Below, piece by piece: positions 55,340 to 64,000 of a stretch of DNA of 64,000 nucleotides; the stretch's first letter is position 1, and each line of letters opens with the position of its first letter. Source of the stretch: Beroe forskalii (Eukaryota > Ctenophora > Nuda > Beroida > Beroidae); contig WFMF01000022.1 in the NCBI GenBank assembly GCA_011033025.1, forward strand, positions 806,001 through 870,000. Reading direction: 5' to 3'. The translations under genes were made by a program, and so were the position numbers. The notes under the pieces are model-generated. The model was not told the origin of the DNA, made no database searches, and was given only the letters and a program-made list of their open reading frames with translations.

Positions 55340-58300
55340 GTATGCAATTATTTTCTTTACATACCTCTTGTGATATCTAAAAAAGTAGAAAGCTGAGGCA
55401 TGGTCTGACCACCAGTAATTTAGATATGACTCACGAAGGAATGGCATATACCTAACTTCACACCTCACAATATTTGACCTTTGTCCTGGCTCTAACCATA
55501 TCCCAACACAATGCACTCTAACCAAGAATCTAACATAAAACATTTGCACAGAGGTCAAATATCATGATCATGTTCTTATAAATCATATTGAGGAATGCTA
55601 AAAATCAGAACCACAATATAGTCCTGATTCTTCAAGATTTCTATTCAAATTTAATAACCTTGAAGGTAAATGCTATTTTCTGCTCTCCAGAGTTCATTAC
55701 CTATTTATATTTTAGACCCTATATCTCTGTTCAGATTGTTACAGATGTTCAAGATATGAGTATGCAAAGGCCAACTTTTCATCGCTGACATCAGTATCAC
55801 AAGATGAAATAGTCATTGGTGCCAAGTGAGTCTGCAGTGATGTTTATGTATTATAAAGTTATCATTCATGTTGATTCCCCCTATTACTCTATTATATATC
55901 TGTTTAGATATAATGTATTGACTCATTGAATTATATGAAATCATTTTTCACTAACTTATTCTTTCACTAATTTATTCTTCAGAAATGCTGTGTTTAAAAT
56001 AGAATTCCAACATCTCAAGGCTACTTCATTCTATGACGAGGTAAGTTATAATGTGGAACTTCTGGATCATTCAACTGGATGGTTTATTTGCATGTTACGT
56101 CTTTACGTATTTTGAATTTGAATACCACAGTCATCACAGCAACATCATAGCAAAGGATGTGATAATAATTAAATCTATGACTCATGATTATCAATTACTC
56201 AACTAGATCAAAAAAGGAATTACCTCGGGTTTTGCATTGTTATTTTTGGTCTCAATAATCCATTTTCATTCATCACAATCTACTAGGTAAAGTACAAAGA
56301 TTATTATAAAATTGAAGTAGATAGGTATTAGGTATCTATTCTACCCCCGTCCCATATTTTAGTAAAATGCCACAATTCCAAGGTCCCTATGAAGAGCAAC
56401 AGTGCATATCAGAACTGCATTGACAGTGGAAGAAGCAAAGAAGATTGTCAGAACTATTACAAAGTTTTAGTTCAGCTCACTGAAACAGATCTAATGTTGT
56501 GTGGGACAAGGAGCTTCCAGCCCATGTGTGATATACGACATGTGAGCACTGAGCATTTTATACTTTTACATTTTGTGATTGGGTTCTCGTACACGATTTT
56601 TATTTATTTATTCAAACATAAAGACATATAGGAATATTTCCATCAGTTTGTTCTTACCATACAAATTGAGTTTATAAACTTATAAGTAGGATTTTATAAT
56701 TTACTAGGCTACAATATATTATCGACGAAAGTTCATAAGATTTGGAATGATAATGATCTCTAGGTAGGTGTGTTATCAAGTATACGAAATAGTGATAGTT
56801 TTGTTTTTGACTGAGCTCTTTGCTTTGTTCTGTTTTTGACTGAAATCTTTGTCCTGCTTTCAGTTATCAGACTTGAGCTATAAAGCACGGGATCATATTC
56901 TAAGTGGGGATACTATTTGCCCTTCCGATCCTGACATCAGAACATCAGTTGTTGTACTCAGTTCAGGTAAACTGTCGGTAGTGGCGAGGAGTAGATCATA
57001 TCGTGTGAAATTGATTTTGAATGTGAGACAAATTCTTTTACAAAAGAGCACAACTATCTCACATAGTTTGTGATGACTTTTTCAAATTCAGCATTATTAG
57101 AAATTTGTACATACATATAAAAAAGTATTAGCAACGGAATACTGATTTTCTTCGGTAAAACTGTAGGTTGGCAATTTGGGTCTCTGTCATTGTTTTCATG
57201 ACTCTGGAGGTTTCAGATCACTCAATTAAAATATGTTCCAGATTCTACAGTGGGGTTCAGTGCTACGTGCATTGACGAATGTACAGATAATCAGATATCT
57301 AGGATAAACCTCCTTCCTGGCTCGCTATCTTCCAATGGAAAGACTATGGGAACAACTGGTAAGCATCCAGTAAAGTATTTGTAATATGCAGCTTCTGGAA
57401 TGTTCACTAAGGCAACGAATCAATATAGTTGTCCCTGTGTGTCTATTCCACAGTTCATTAATACTTTAATAGATTGATAACAAACCTAAACCTGGTCCAA
57501 ATTTATCGATCAAATTGTGTCGAAACACCACACAGCCCATTTCAGACTGGCTGACCGCTGAACAGACCCACGTTTGTCCAACCACCACACAACCCATTTC
57601 AGACAGGCTGAACAGACCCACGTTTGTCAAATCACCACACAACCCATTTCAGACTGGCTGAACAGACCCACGTTTGTCAAATCACCACACAACCCATTTT
57701 AGACTGGCTGAACAGACCCACGTTTGTCAAAACACAACACAACCCCATTTCAGACTGGCTGAACAGGCCCACGTTTGACAAAACACCACACTACCCATTT
57801 CAGACTGGCTGAACAGACCCACGTTTGACAAAACACAACACAACCCCATTTCAGACTGGCTGAACAGACCCACGTTTGTCAAATCACCACGCAACCCATT
57901 TCAGACTGGCTGAACAGACCCATGTTTGTCAAATCACCACACAACCCATTTCAGACTGGCTGAACAGACCCACGTTTGTCAAATCACCAATAAACCCATT
58001 TCAGACTGGCTGAACAGACCCACGTTTGTATAAATACCACAAAACCCATTTCAGACAGGCTGAACAGGCCCACGTTTGTCTAACCACCACACAACCCATT
58101 TCAGACTTGTTGAACAGGCCCACGTTTGACAAAACACCACACTACCCATTTTAGACAGGCTGAACAGACCCACGTTTGATAAAACACAACACAACCCCAT
58201 TTCAAATTGGCTGAACAGACCCACGTTTGTCAAGACACCGCACAACCCATTTCAGACTGGCTGAACAGACCCATGTTTGTCAAATCACCACACAACCCAT

Positions 58301-61300
58301 TTCAGACTGGCTGAACAGACCCATGTTTGTCAAATCACCACACAACCCATTTCAGACTGGCTGAACAGGCCCACGTTTGACAAAACACCACACTACCCCA
58401 TTTCAAATTGGCTGAACAGACCCACGTTTGTCAAGACACCACACAACCCATTTCAGACTGGATGAACAGACCCATGTTTGTCAAATCACCACACAACCCA
58501 TTTCAGACTGGATGAACAGACCCATGTTTGTCAAATCACCAATAAACCCATTTCAGACTGGCTGAACAGACCCACGTTTGTATAAATACCACAAAACCCA
58601 TTTCAGACAGGCTGAACAGGCCCACGTTTGTCTAACCACCACACAACCCATTTCAGACTGGCTGAACAGGCCCACGTTTGACAAATCACCACACAACCCA
58701 TTTCAGACTGGATGAACAGACCCACGTTTGACAAAACACCACACAACCCCATTTCAGACTGGCTGAACAGACCCACGTTTGTCAAATCACCAATAAACCC
58801 ATTTCAGACTGGCTGAACAGACCCACGTTTGACAAAACACCACACTACCCATTTTAGACAGGCTGAACAGACCCACGTTTGATAAAACACAACACAACCC
58901 CATTTCAAATTGGCTGAACAGACCCACGTTTGTCAAGACACCACACAACCCATTTCAGACAGGCTGAACAGGCCCACGTTTGTCTAAATACCACACAACC
59001 CATTTCAGACTGGCTGAACAGACCCACGTTTCTCTAAACATCACACAACCCTATTTCAGACTTGTTGAACAGGCCCACGTTTGTCAAATCACCACACGAC
59101 CCATTTCAGACTGGCTGAACAGGCCCACGTTTGTCTACTCGTTCGAGGAGGCGGAGTACGTGTACTTCCTGTTTTACGAGACAGCAATAGAAGTCCGCAC
59201 AGAGCAGGTGTACAGTAGAGTAGCGAGGATTTGTAAGAACGATGTGGGCAGTGGGCAGGAGTACTTCAGTAACTACTTCCTATCCTACAGGTACGCCACT
59301 TCCTAGGTATTCCTCGCAGGGATATTTCTAGTTTTCTATAGCATGAACTTCATGGTAATGCAATAAAATATTGTTCTATTTGTACCTACTTTTGTAGGCC
59401 CAAGTATTGTCCAAACTAATTACATTCTGTATCCCAACTCTCTTTTTGATACTATGTTCTCTTTTTTAAGCCATTGATAATAAATGATAATCTCCTTAGT
59501 ATAGCGAAGCGTTTCACCCTACTATGCCATGTGCTCCAAATATGCCCAGAATTTTGCCGCAACCTTAACTTTGACCAAGTACGACCCAAGTGTCCCTGAA
59601 ATTTTTGCCTCAAGTTTTCCCCGAATTTTGCTTCAATTATGTCCAAGTACCTAGTTCCCAAGCATGCCGCGACTCTGCTCTGCGTTTTGCCCCAACTTTG
59701 CAGCGACAATATTGGACTGGGTAGGTAGTACTATACGGGGAGGTTCATGCATCATGCAGAGATCCAATAAATCCAACCGCTGCTCCTACAAATCCTACAC
59801 TAGATGTTTTATACGCTTAGAGCATGGCTGGGAATGCGCTAATAGAAATTATTGCACGAGGCGTAGCCGAGTGCAATAATTTGTATTGTCGCACGAGGAG
59901 CAGGCCGAGTGCGACAATACCAAATTATTGCACGAGGCGAAGCCAAGTGCAATAATTTTATTAGCGTCATGACCATTTGCCATGCTCTTAGTGTATTAGC
60001 CAATGTGAGGAGTGCAATATTACTTATTATTGCACGCCTACAAGTACCCTCAAAATTGGCTAATATAGGATAATCAAACACCCTTAGGATACGTTTATAT
60101 GAATTATCACACGAGCGAAGCGAGTGTGATAATTCGAATTATTGCTCGAGCCGAAGGCGAGTGCAATAATTCCAATTATCACTCGAGCCGAAGGCGAGTG
60201 TGATAATTGATATTAGCCAATTTTGAGGGTACTTATGGGCGTGCAATAATAAGTAATATTGCACTCCTCACATTAGCTGGCAAATGGTCGACGCTAATAA
60301 AATTACTCGGCTTCGCCTCGTGCAATAATTTGGTATTGTCGCACTGCTCCTCGTGCGAAACGTATCCTACGCCTCGTGCAATAATTTATATTAGCGCATT
60401 CCCAGCCATGCTCTAAGCGTATATAAACGTATCCTTAGGGTGTTTGATTAATCTATTATATAACGTGAGAAACGGGCGGATATTTACACTGGTTTTCCAA
60501 TTAGAAAGCAAATTTAGAAGCCTTTATGGATATAAAAATCCTTTAAACTAGAGTGCCTGAAATTGAATCTTGAAAATATCAAGCTTCGAAGTGGCCGGGA
60601 ATTTTAGATTTAGATGGTGAAGAGTGGCTATGTATATTTGAATTTGCCCAAGAAAGTATGAATAAAAACGCAAGTCCGGAATATTCATAAACTTTGATCG
60701 TATCTTTTGATTCAAAAAGGTACTATAAAGTGATTGTCGATTGAAATGTACAACAACACAATAGAAAGAACATTTCCGTGTAAGTGTGTAACGCCGTAAC
60801 GGACGCAAATGTTTCGGCTAATTGCGGGCGGTGGCATTTGTTTAAAATGTAAAGATGTAAGAAGGGAAACATGATTAAAACAAGCGAAATTTCACCAACG
60901 ACAAAAGTGTACAACAAGTATACAAAACACCAAAACAAGAAACCTTAACGCCAAAGCAAGAGAATAAATTTGTGCTCGTGTATCATTATTTATACAAGTA
61001 GTGAGGGTAAGTGGTCTTTGTGGCACGTGCGTGCGCGGCTCATATAACGACTGCTGAGTATACATAAACTCATTAAATCAAAACAAGATAACTTGATAAT
61101 GTATACACTGATGTATTGTTATGGAGTGAGAGCAAGTGGTCTTCAAGTTTTACTGGCACGTGCGTGCGCGGCTCATATAACGACTAAAGTGGACACATGA
61201 AACGAAAACAAGATAACGTAATATGTATACACCGGTGTATCGCAGGGGAGTGAGAGCATTAACTAAAACTATAAAAAGTCAGATTTAAATGATTTTACAT

Positions 61301-63715
61301 AGTAGATAAATACTTATCACAAAATTCAAAAGTTTCGATTTTTGGGGTGTGATAATTTTTCAAAGGTGTGATAACTGTTCTTTGAGGGGTGTGATAACTG
61401 TACAGTTATCACACACCTGGAAAAATTATCACACCCCAATATTTCGAAAATTTTAAAATCTTATGAAAATTATTAATTGACCCCTAAACTCCATTTTTTG
61501 AAGCCGTTATATAACAAAATTATCGGAGCAAGAATTATATAACGATCGTTATATAATATTATTACCTAACGAATGGGAGTGTTATATCGAAAATTATCAC
61601 ACGAGGCGTTAGCCGAGTTTGACAATTTTCGATAAAACACGATCCATGAGTTAGTTAATTGTATTATCACCCGACCCTTATTGGTTGGGCCTAGCTGTTT
61701 CTGACTTCGGTATTAGACCCTGCCTATATCAGGATTCTAGCTCTTTTCTTCAGGTTTTAGCCAGGGGCTAGCCGTACAGCAGTATTTCCTTCCACTCGGG
61801 TCTGACGACCTTCGTCCGGATTGAACGCCTTTATAGAATATTGAGTGCTCCTTTATCAAACTAATTTATTTTGATAATTTTTTTCTGCACTCAAGATTTC
61901 GGGATGACTGTTTACCGCCTAGATTTGGTTTTCTACTTGGGCTTCTTTTGCTCCTTTAGAAAAATTTTTCGCGCGCCACTATACAGTAGTTTTAAAGGCG
62001 TTATATATCGATAATTATCACACCCGAATTATAATCACGGGAGGGTGATAATACTTATTATTGCACGCCTACAAGTACCCTCAAAATTGGCTAATAAAAA
62101 TTATTGCACGAGGCGAAGACGAGTGCAATAATTTGTATTGTCGCACGAGGAGCAGGCCGAGTGCGACAATACCAAATTATTGCACGAGGCGAAGCCGAGT
62201 GCAATAATTTTATTAGCGTCATGACCATTTGCCATGCTCTTAGTGTATTAGCCAATGTGAGGAGTGCAATATTGAACGATTAACTAACGAATGGGAGTGT
62301 TATATCGAAAATTATCACACGAGGCGTCAGCCGAGTTTGACAATTTTCGATATAACACGATCCATGAGTTAGTTAATTGTATTATCACCCGACCCTACTT
62401 GGCTAGACCTAGCTGCTTCTGATTTCGGTATTTACGCTGCCTACATCAGGATTCTAGCTCTTTTCTTCAGGATTCAGCCAGGGGCTAGCCATACAACAGT
62501 ATTTCCTTCCACTCGGGTCTGACGACCCTCGTCCGGATTGAACGCCTTTATAGATTTGCAAGTGCTCCTTTATCAAAATTTCTTTTCAAGTTTTTTCTGC
62601 ACTCATTTTTTCGGGATTGGCTGTTTACCGCCTAGATTTGGTTTTATCTTTTTATATTTGGGCTTCATTTGCTCCTTTAGAAAAATTTTGCGCGCGCCAC
62701 TATACAGTAGTTTTAAAGGGGTGATATATCGATAATTATCACACCCGAATTATAATCACGGGAGGGTGATAATACTTATTATTGCACGCCTACAAGTACC
62801 CTCAAAATTGGCTAATATCTCAAGATCCTCTTATGTAAGATCCTATGTCCTTCATAAACTCACTTCATAAAGTTGTTACTATGGAATATATTAAGCAACA
62901 ATGCTCAGCCCATTACATTAAACGGTGTCTTCGTTCGTCTAATTGAGTAATTTGGCTCGTGAGATGCAAATTTTAAAACTTACACATTGCATAATAACAA
63001 ATTACAAAATTCATGAGTGTGTGTTCTGTTACACTTAACACTACTTAATGATGAATGAAATTTATTCTTATCTGTTAAGATCACAAGGGGCAGTTGCAAT
63101 TATTCTTTGAGCAGATGCCTTACAACTTGCTGAAAGCAATGGTATACTGATTTGGTTGTTCATTTGGTGGATCATTTTCTATCAGTATCTTATGTATACA
63201 ATGGGAAGATAGAACGACACCTATCTTAACAACAGTCAAACACATCTGACACCATCTTGACAAAAAACTTTACATGACACCACTTAGAATATGAACCCTT
63301 TCCCCCAGCAAAGCGAGGATATACTGCACCAGCAACAGGCCAGGGGAGGCCCCATTCAATCATAACGAGATCGGAGGGGCATTCTACAGATCTGGGACAC
63401 TCTACGCTGTCTTCAGTGGCCAAAGGTAAGCCTACTTGCTTACAAACATGGTACTGTTTATAGTTTATACTCTAACTCTTCAATGCATAATAAAACTGTG
63501 CTGCATACATAACAAGGCTTATAAGTAGCATGTACTTAATGATAAATCATATAAAATTGATATTATCATTTGAAATAACCGACAGGAATTTGAAAACCGG
63601 AAGTATCCTCTGCTCATTTTCAATCAAAGACATTGATTCTGTGTTCGAGGGTCCCTATATCACTTACCAAGACAATGTGAAAGAGTGGGTTACCACGCCC
63701 AACCAACCATTCTCA
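55267..63715 (+). CDS. Semaphorin gene, 5' portion (nine exons, 343 codons), class 5-like
   Basis: Exons 55267-55339, 55735-55825, 55983-56040, 56383-56541, 56864-56966, 57242-57358, 59110-59290, 63309-63425 and 63586-63715 join in frame (1029 nt) with GT-AG borders throughout. The product has a signal peptide, then the first two thirds of a Sema beta-propeller: DEIVIGAKNAVFKI, CQNYYKVL, LCGTRSFQPMC, DWLNRPTFVYSFEEAEYVYF, VYSRVARICKNDVG, KARIYCTSNRPGEAPF and GSILCSFSIKDID. Semaphorins are secreted or membrane guidance cues that bind plexins. The VYSRVARICKNDVG and SNRPGEAPF stretches most resemble class 5, but the deciding C-terminal region lies beyond the window. Intron 6 is a satellite array of its own 3' splice site; intron 7 (4 kb) holds foldback elements. 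Confidence 0.92.
55735..55825 (+). CDS. Semaphorin exon 2
   Basis: The acceptor is TCTCTGTTCAG|ATTGTT (phase 1 in) and the donor GCCAA|GTGAGT (phase 2 out). It encodes CYRCSRYEYAKANFSS, then LTSVSQDEIVIGA, the first Sema strands. Confidence 0.8.
55983..56040 (+). CDS. Semaphorin exon 3
   Basis: The acceptor is TTCTTCAG|AAATGC and the donor GACGAG|GTAAGT. It encodes NAVFKIEFQHLKATSFYDE, completing the GAxNAVxK motif. Confidence 0.85.
56383..56541 (+). CDS. Semaphorin exon 4
   Basis: Fifty-three codons, phase 0 at both ends, with cysteine-anchored motifs CIDSGRSKEDCQNYYKVL and LCGTRSFQPMC. I chose the acceptor ATTCCAAG|GTCCCT because it keeps frame with exon 3. A second AG at 56362 would not. 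The donor is GACAT|GTGAGC. Confidence 0.85.
56864..56966 (+). CDS. Semaphorin exon 5
   Basis: The acceptor is TGCTTTCAG|TTATCA and the donor TTCAG|GTAAAC; phase 0 in, 1 out. It encodes LSDLSYKARDHILSGDTICP, then SDPDIRTSVVVLSS, corresponding to the Sema CPFDP...TSV segment. Confidence 0.85.
57242..57358 (+). CDS. Semaphorin exon 6
   Basis: The acceptor is GTTCCAG|ATTCTA and the donor ACTG|GTAAGC; phase 1 both ends. It encodes STVGFSATCIDECTDNQISR and INLLPGSLSSNGKTMGTT. This segment is more diverged from other semaphorins than its neighbours, so the identification rests partly on phase and position. Confidence 0.7.
57525..59109 (+). repeat. About 50-bp satellite of a 3' splice site plus exon start (about 32 copies), filling intron 6
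   Basis: Each unit reads CACCACACAACCCATTTCAG, then ACTGGCTGAACAGACCCACG, then TTTGTCAAAT. The second half equals the first 26 or so nt of exon 7 (D-W-L-N-R-P-T-F-V), and the first half equals the intron end with its CAG acceptor. The last unit is the genuine exon 7 boundary. Units vary by point changes (AGA/AGG, TCAAAT/ACAAAA/TCTAAC) and 1-bp indels. A higher-order pattern of several units recurs (for example around 57990-58200 and 58530-58900). Confidence 0.92.
59110..59290 (+). CDS. Semaphorin exon 7
   Basis: The acceptor is CCATTTCAG|ACTGGC (phase 1) and the donor CTACAG|GTACGC (phase 2). It encodes DWLNRPTFVYSFEEAEYVYF, a TEQVYSRVARICKNDVG stretch and EYFSNYFLSY. These are the most conserved Sema motifs. 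The first nine codons are the sequence amplified in the upstream satellite. This exon is GC-rich in third positions compared with exons 1-6. Confidence 0.93.
59809..60425. mobile_element. Foldback element built of TTATTGCAC...GTGCAATAA hairpins
   Basis: The outer inverted repeats (59809-60075 against 60195-60425) start ATACGCTTAGAGCATGGCTG. Inside lie stem-loops with AT-rich stems and GAGGCGAAGCCGAG-type loops: AATTATTGCACGAGGCGTAG..., TTGTCGCACGAGGAGCAGG..., and three central hairpins at 60100-60212. No ORF. It lies in semaphorin intron 7. Confidence 0.85.
60990..61260. repeat. Two tandem copies of about 130 bp (GGCACGTGCGTGCGCGGCTC)
   Basis: Both copies share GGCACGTGCGTGCGCGGCTC, then ATATAACGAC, GTATACAC and GGAGTGAGAGCA, with internal differences. 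Confidence 0.75.
61340..61440. repeat. Palindrome of GTGTGATAACTG units
   Basis: GGGGTGTGATAATTTTTC...GGGGTGTGATAACTGT is inverted as ACAGTTATCACACACC...AATTATCACACCCC, with the centre near 61394. Confidence 0.8.
61560..62820 (+). mobile_element. Direct duplication of a 0.55-kb unit with hairpin insert
   Basis: Units 61560-62095 and 62283-62818 both begin TAACGAATGGGAGTGTTATA. Both contain a GAGGCGTYAGCCGAG hairpin, GGTCTGACGACCYTCGTCCG and CGCGCGCCACTATACAGTAG, and end in CAAGTACCCTCAAAATTGGC. Between them lies a TTATTGCAC hairpin module (62097-62275) like that at 59840-60075. No ORF. Confidence 0.8.
62825..63308. other. End of semaphorin intron 7, no feature seen
   Basis: AT-rich intron sequence ending in the polypyrimidine/acceptor TTTCCCCCAG before exon 8. 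Confidence 0.5.
63309..63425 (+). CDS. Semaphorin exon 8
   Basis: The acceptor is TCCCCCAG|CAAAGC and the donor CAAAG|GTAAGC; phase 2 both ends. It encodes KARIYCTSNRPGEAPFNHNE, a GGAFYRSGTLYAVFSGQ segment and matches the Sema KARLNCS..GE.PF...LYGVF block. Confidence 0.92.
63586..63715 (+). CDS. Semaphorin exon 9
   Basis: The acceptor is CCGACAG|GAATTT (phase 2) and the donor TCTCA|GTAAGT (phase 0). It encodes NLKTGSILCSFSIKDIDSVF, EGPYITYQDNVKEW and VTTPNQPFS, the Sema S.VC.F...DI...F.GPY block. The gene continues to the right of the window. Confidence 0.9.
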
Positions 63716-63786
63716 GTAAGTTTAGTTACCACGCCCAACTATTCTCAGTAAGTATTGAATGGGTTACCACGCCCAACCAATCTTAG
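63688..63786 (+). repeat. Tandem triplication of exon 9 end with GTAAGT donor
   Basis: GGTTACCACGCCCAACCAAC...ATTCTCA|GTAAGT is followed by a second copy, GTTACCACGCCCAAC...ATTCTCA|GTAAGT, and a third, diverged copy ending ATCTTAG. The period is about 35 bp. The first copy is exonic. Confidence 0.85.
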
Positions 63787-64000
63787 AAACTTGTAAGTAT
63801 TGCGCATCAGCGCATTGTTTTATTGAATAAATAGGTTCCATCCTCAACGTATCTTTTTCAATCATATATTTCTAACATTTCTAGCATTTATAATTCTGAA
63901 ATTAATATCCGTCTTAATCATTAAGATTTAAAATTAATAAACTAAGCCCGGTTGTTAGCCACAGTATGCCTGGTGCGATTTATAGTTCCAAGGAGACAGG

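Noticed and set aside
57624..58465. Recursive splicing sites in the semaphorin intron array
   Set aside because: Recursive (zero-length exon) sites need AG|GT; every unit has AG|AC, so regenerated donors are not possible.

Overview
The window is nuclear DNA of a metazoan, most likely a bilaterian invertebrate. Genes have spliceosomal introns, several families are animal-specific (semaphorin, calponin/transgelin, LDLa-bearing rhodopsin-type receptor), and much of the window is AT-rich repeat: foldback elements, minisatellites, tRNA-derived SINEs and decayed non-LTR retrotransposons. There are no operons, CRISPR arrays or prokaryotic signals. The phylum cannot be fixed from sequence alone. Two intronless genes share a TATA box followed about 31-33 bases later by AATCAGTT, which resembles the arthropod initiator.

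Layout. (1) About 1.8-13 kb, minus strand: a calponin/transgelin (CH-domain) gene with four internal exons (1861-1965, 2159-2239, 4425-4480, 4775-4850) and three candidate alternative first exons (6150-6203, 11724-11777, 12872-12934). Its 3' end lies beyond the left edge. Introns carry a TA-flanked MITE, a 600-bp foldback flanked by TTAA, and a 36-bp minisatellite capped by a hairpin. (2) 14.9-22.1 kb: mobile elements only, including a hAT-like MITE with a TTAGGG-like core, a SINE, a cluster of GC-looped hairpins and a 1-kb foldback (family A). (3) 22.6-23.3 kb: an intronless TATA gene for a secreted six-cysteine protein of 179 residues with much higher GC than its surroundings. (4) 24.8-33.1 kb: a GGTACC minisatellite, nested palindromes, a GTCCC-rich element and a 3.2-kb foldback. 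(5) 34.1-39.0 kb: a 50-bp satellite of roughly 95 copies, ending about 420 bp before an intronless 737-residue LDLa/7TM receptor gene (39436-41649). (6) 42.3-53.8 kb: a second family-A foldback broken by a SINE and by a TIR element that carries an ORF, then a 28-bp minisatellite and three decayed non-LTR retrotransposons. (7) 55.27-63.7 kb, plus strand: nine 5' exons (343 codons) of a semaphorin, with all splice phases compatible.

The most striking observation is in the semaphorin gene. Intron 6 is almost entirely a satellite of about 50-bp units. Each unit copies the 3' splice site plus the first nine or so codons of exon 7 (CCATTTCAG, then D-W-L-N-R-P-T-F-V). About 30 decoy acceptors therefore precede the real one. 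The end of exon 9 with its GTAAGT donor is also tandemly repeated. Smaller edge duplications occur in the calponin gene. Together they suggest that exon/intron boundaries have been a substrate for tandem amplification here.
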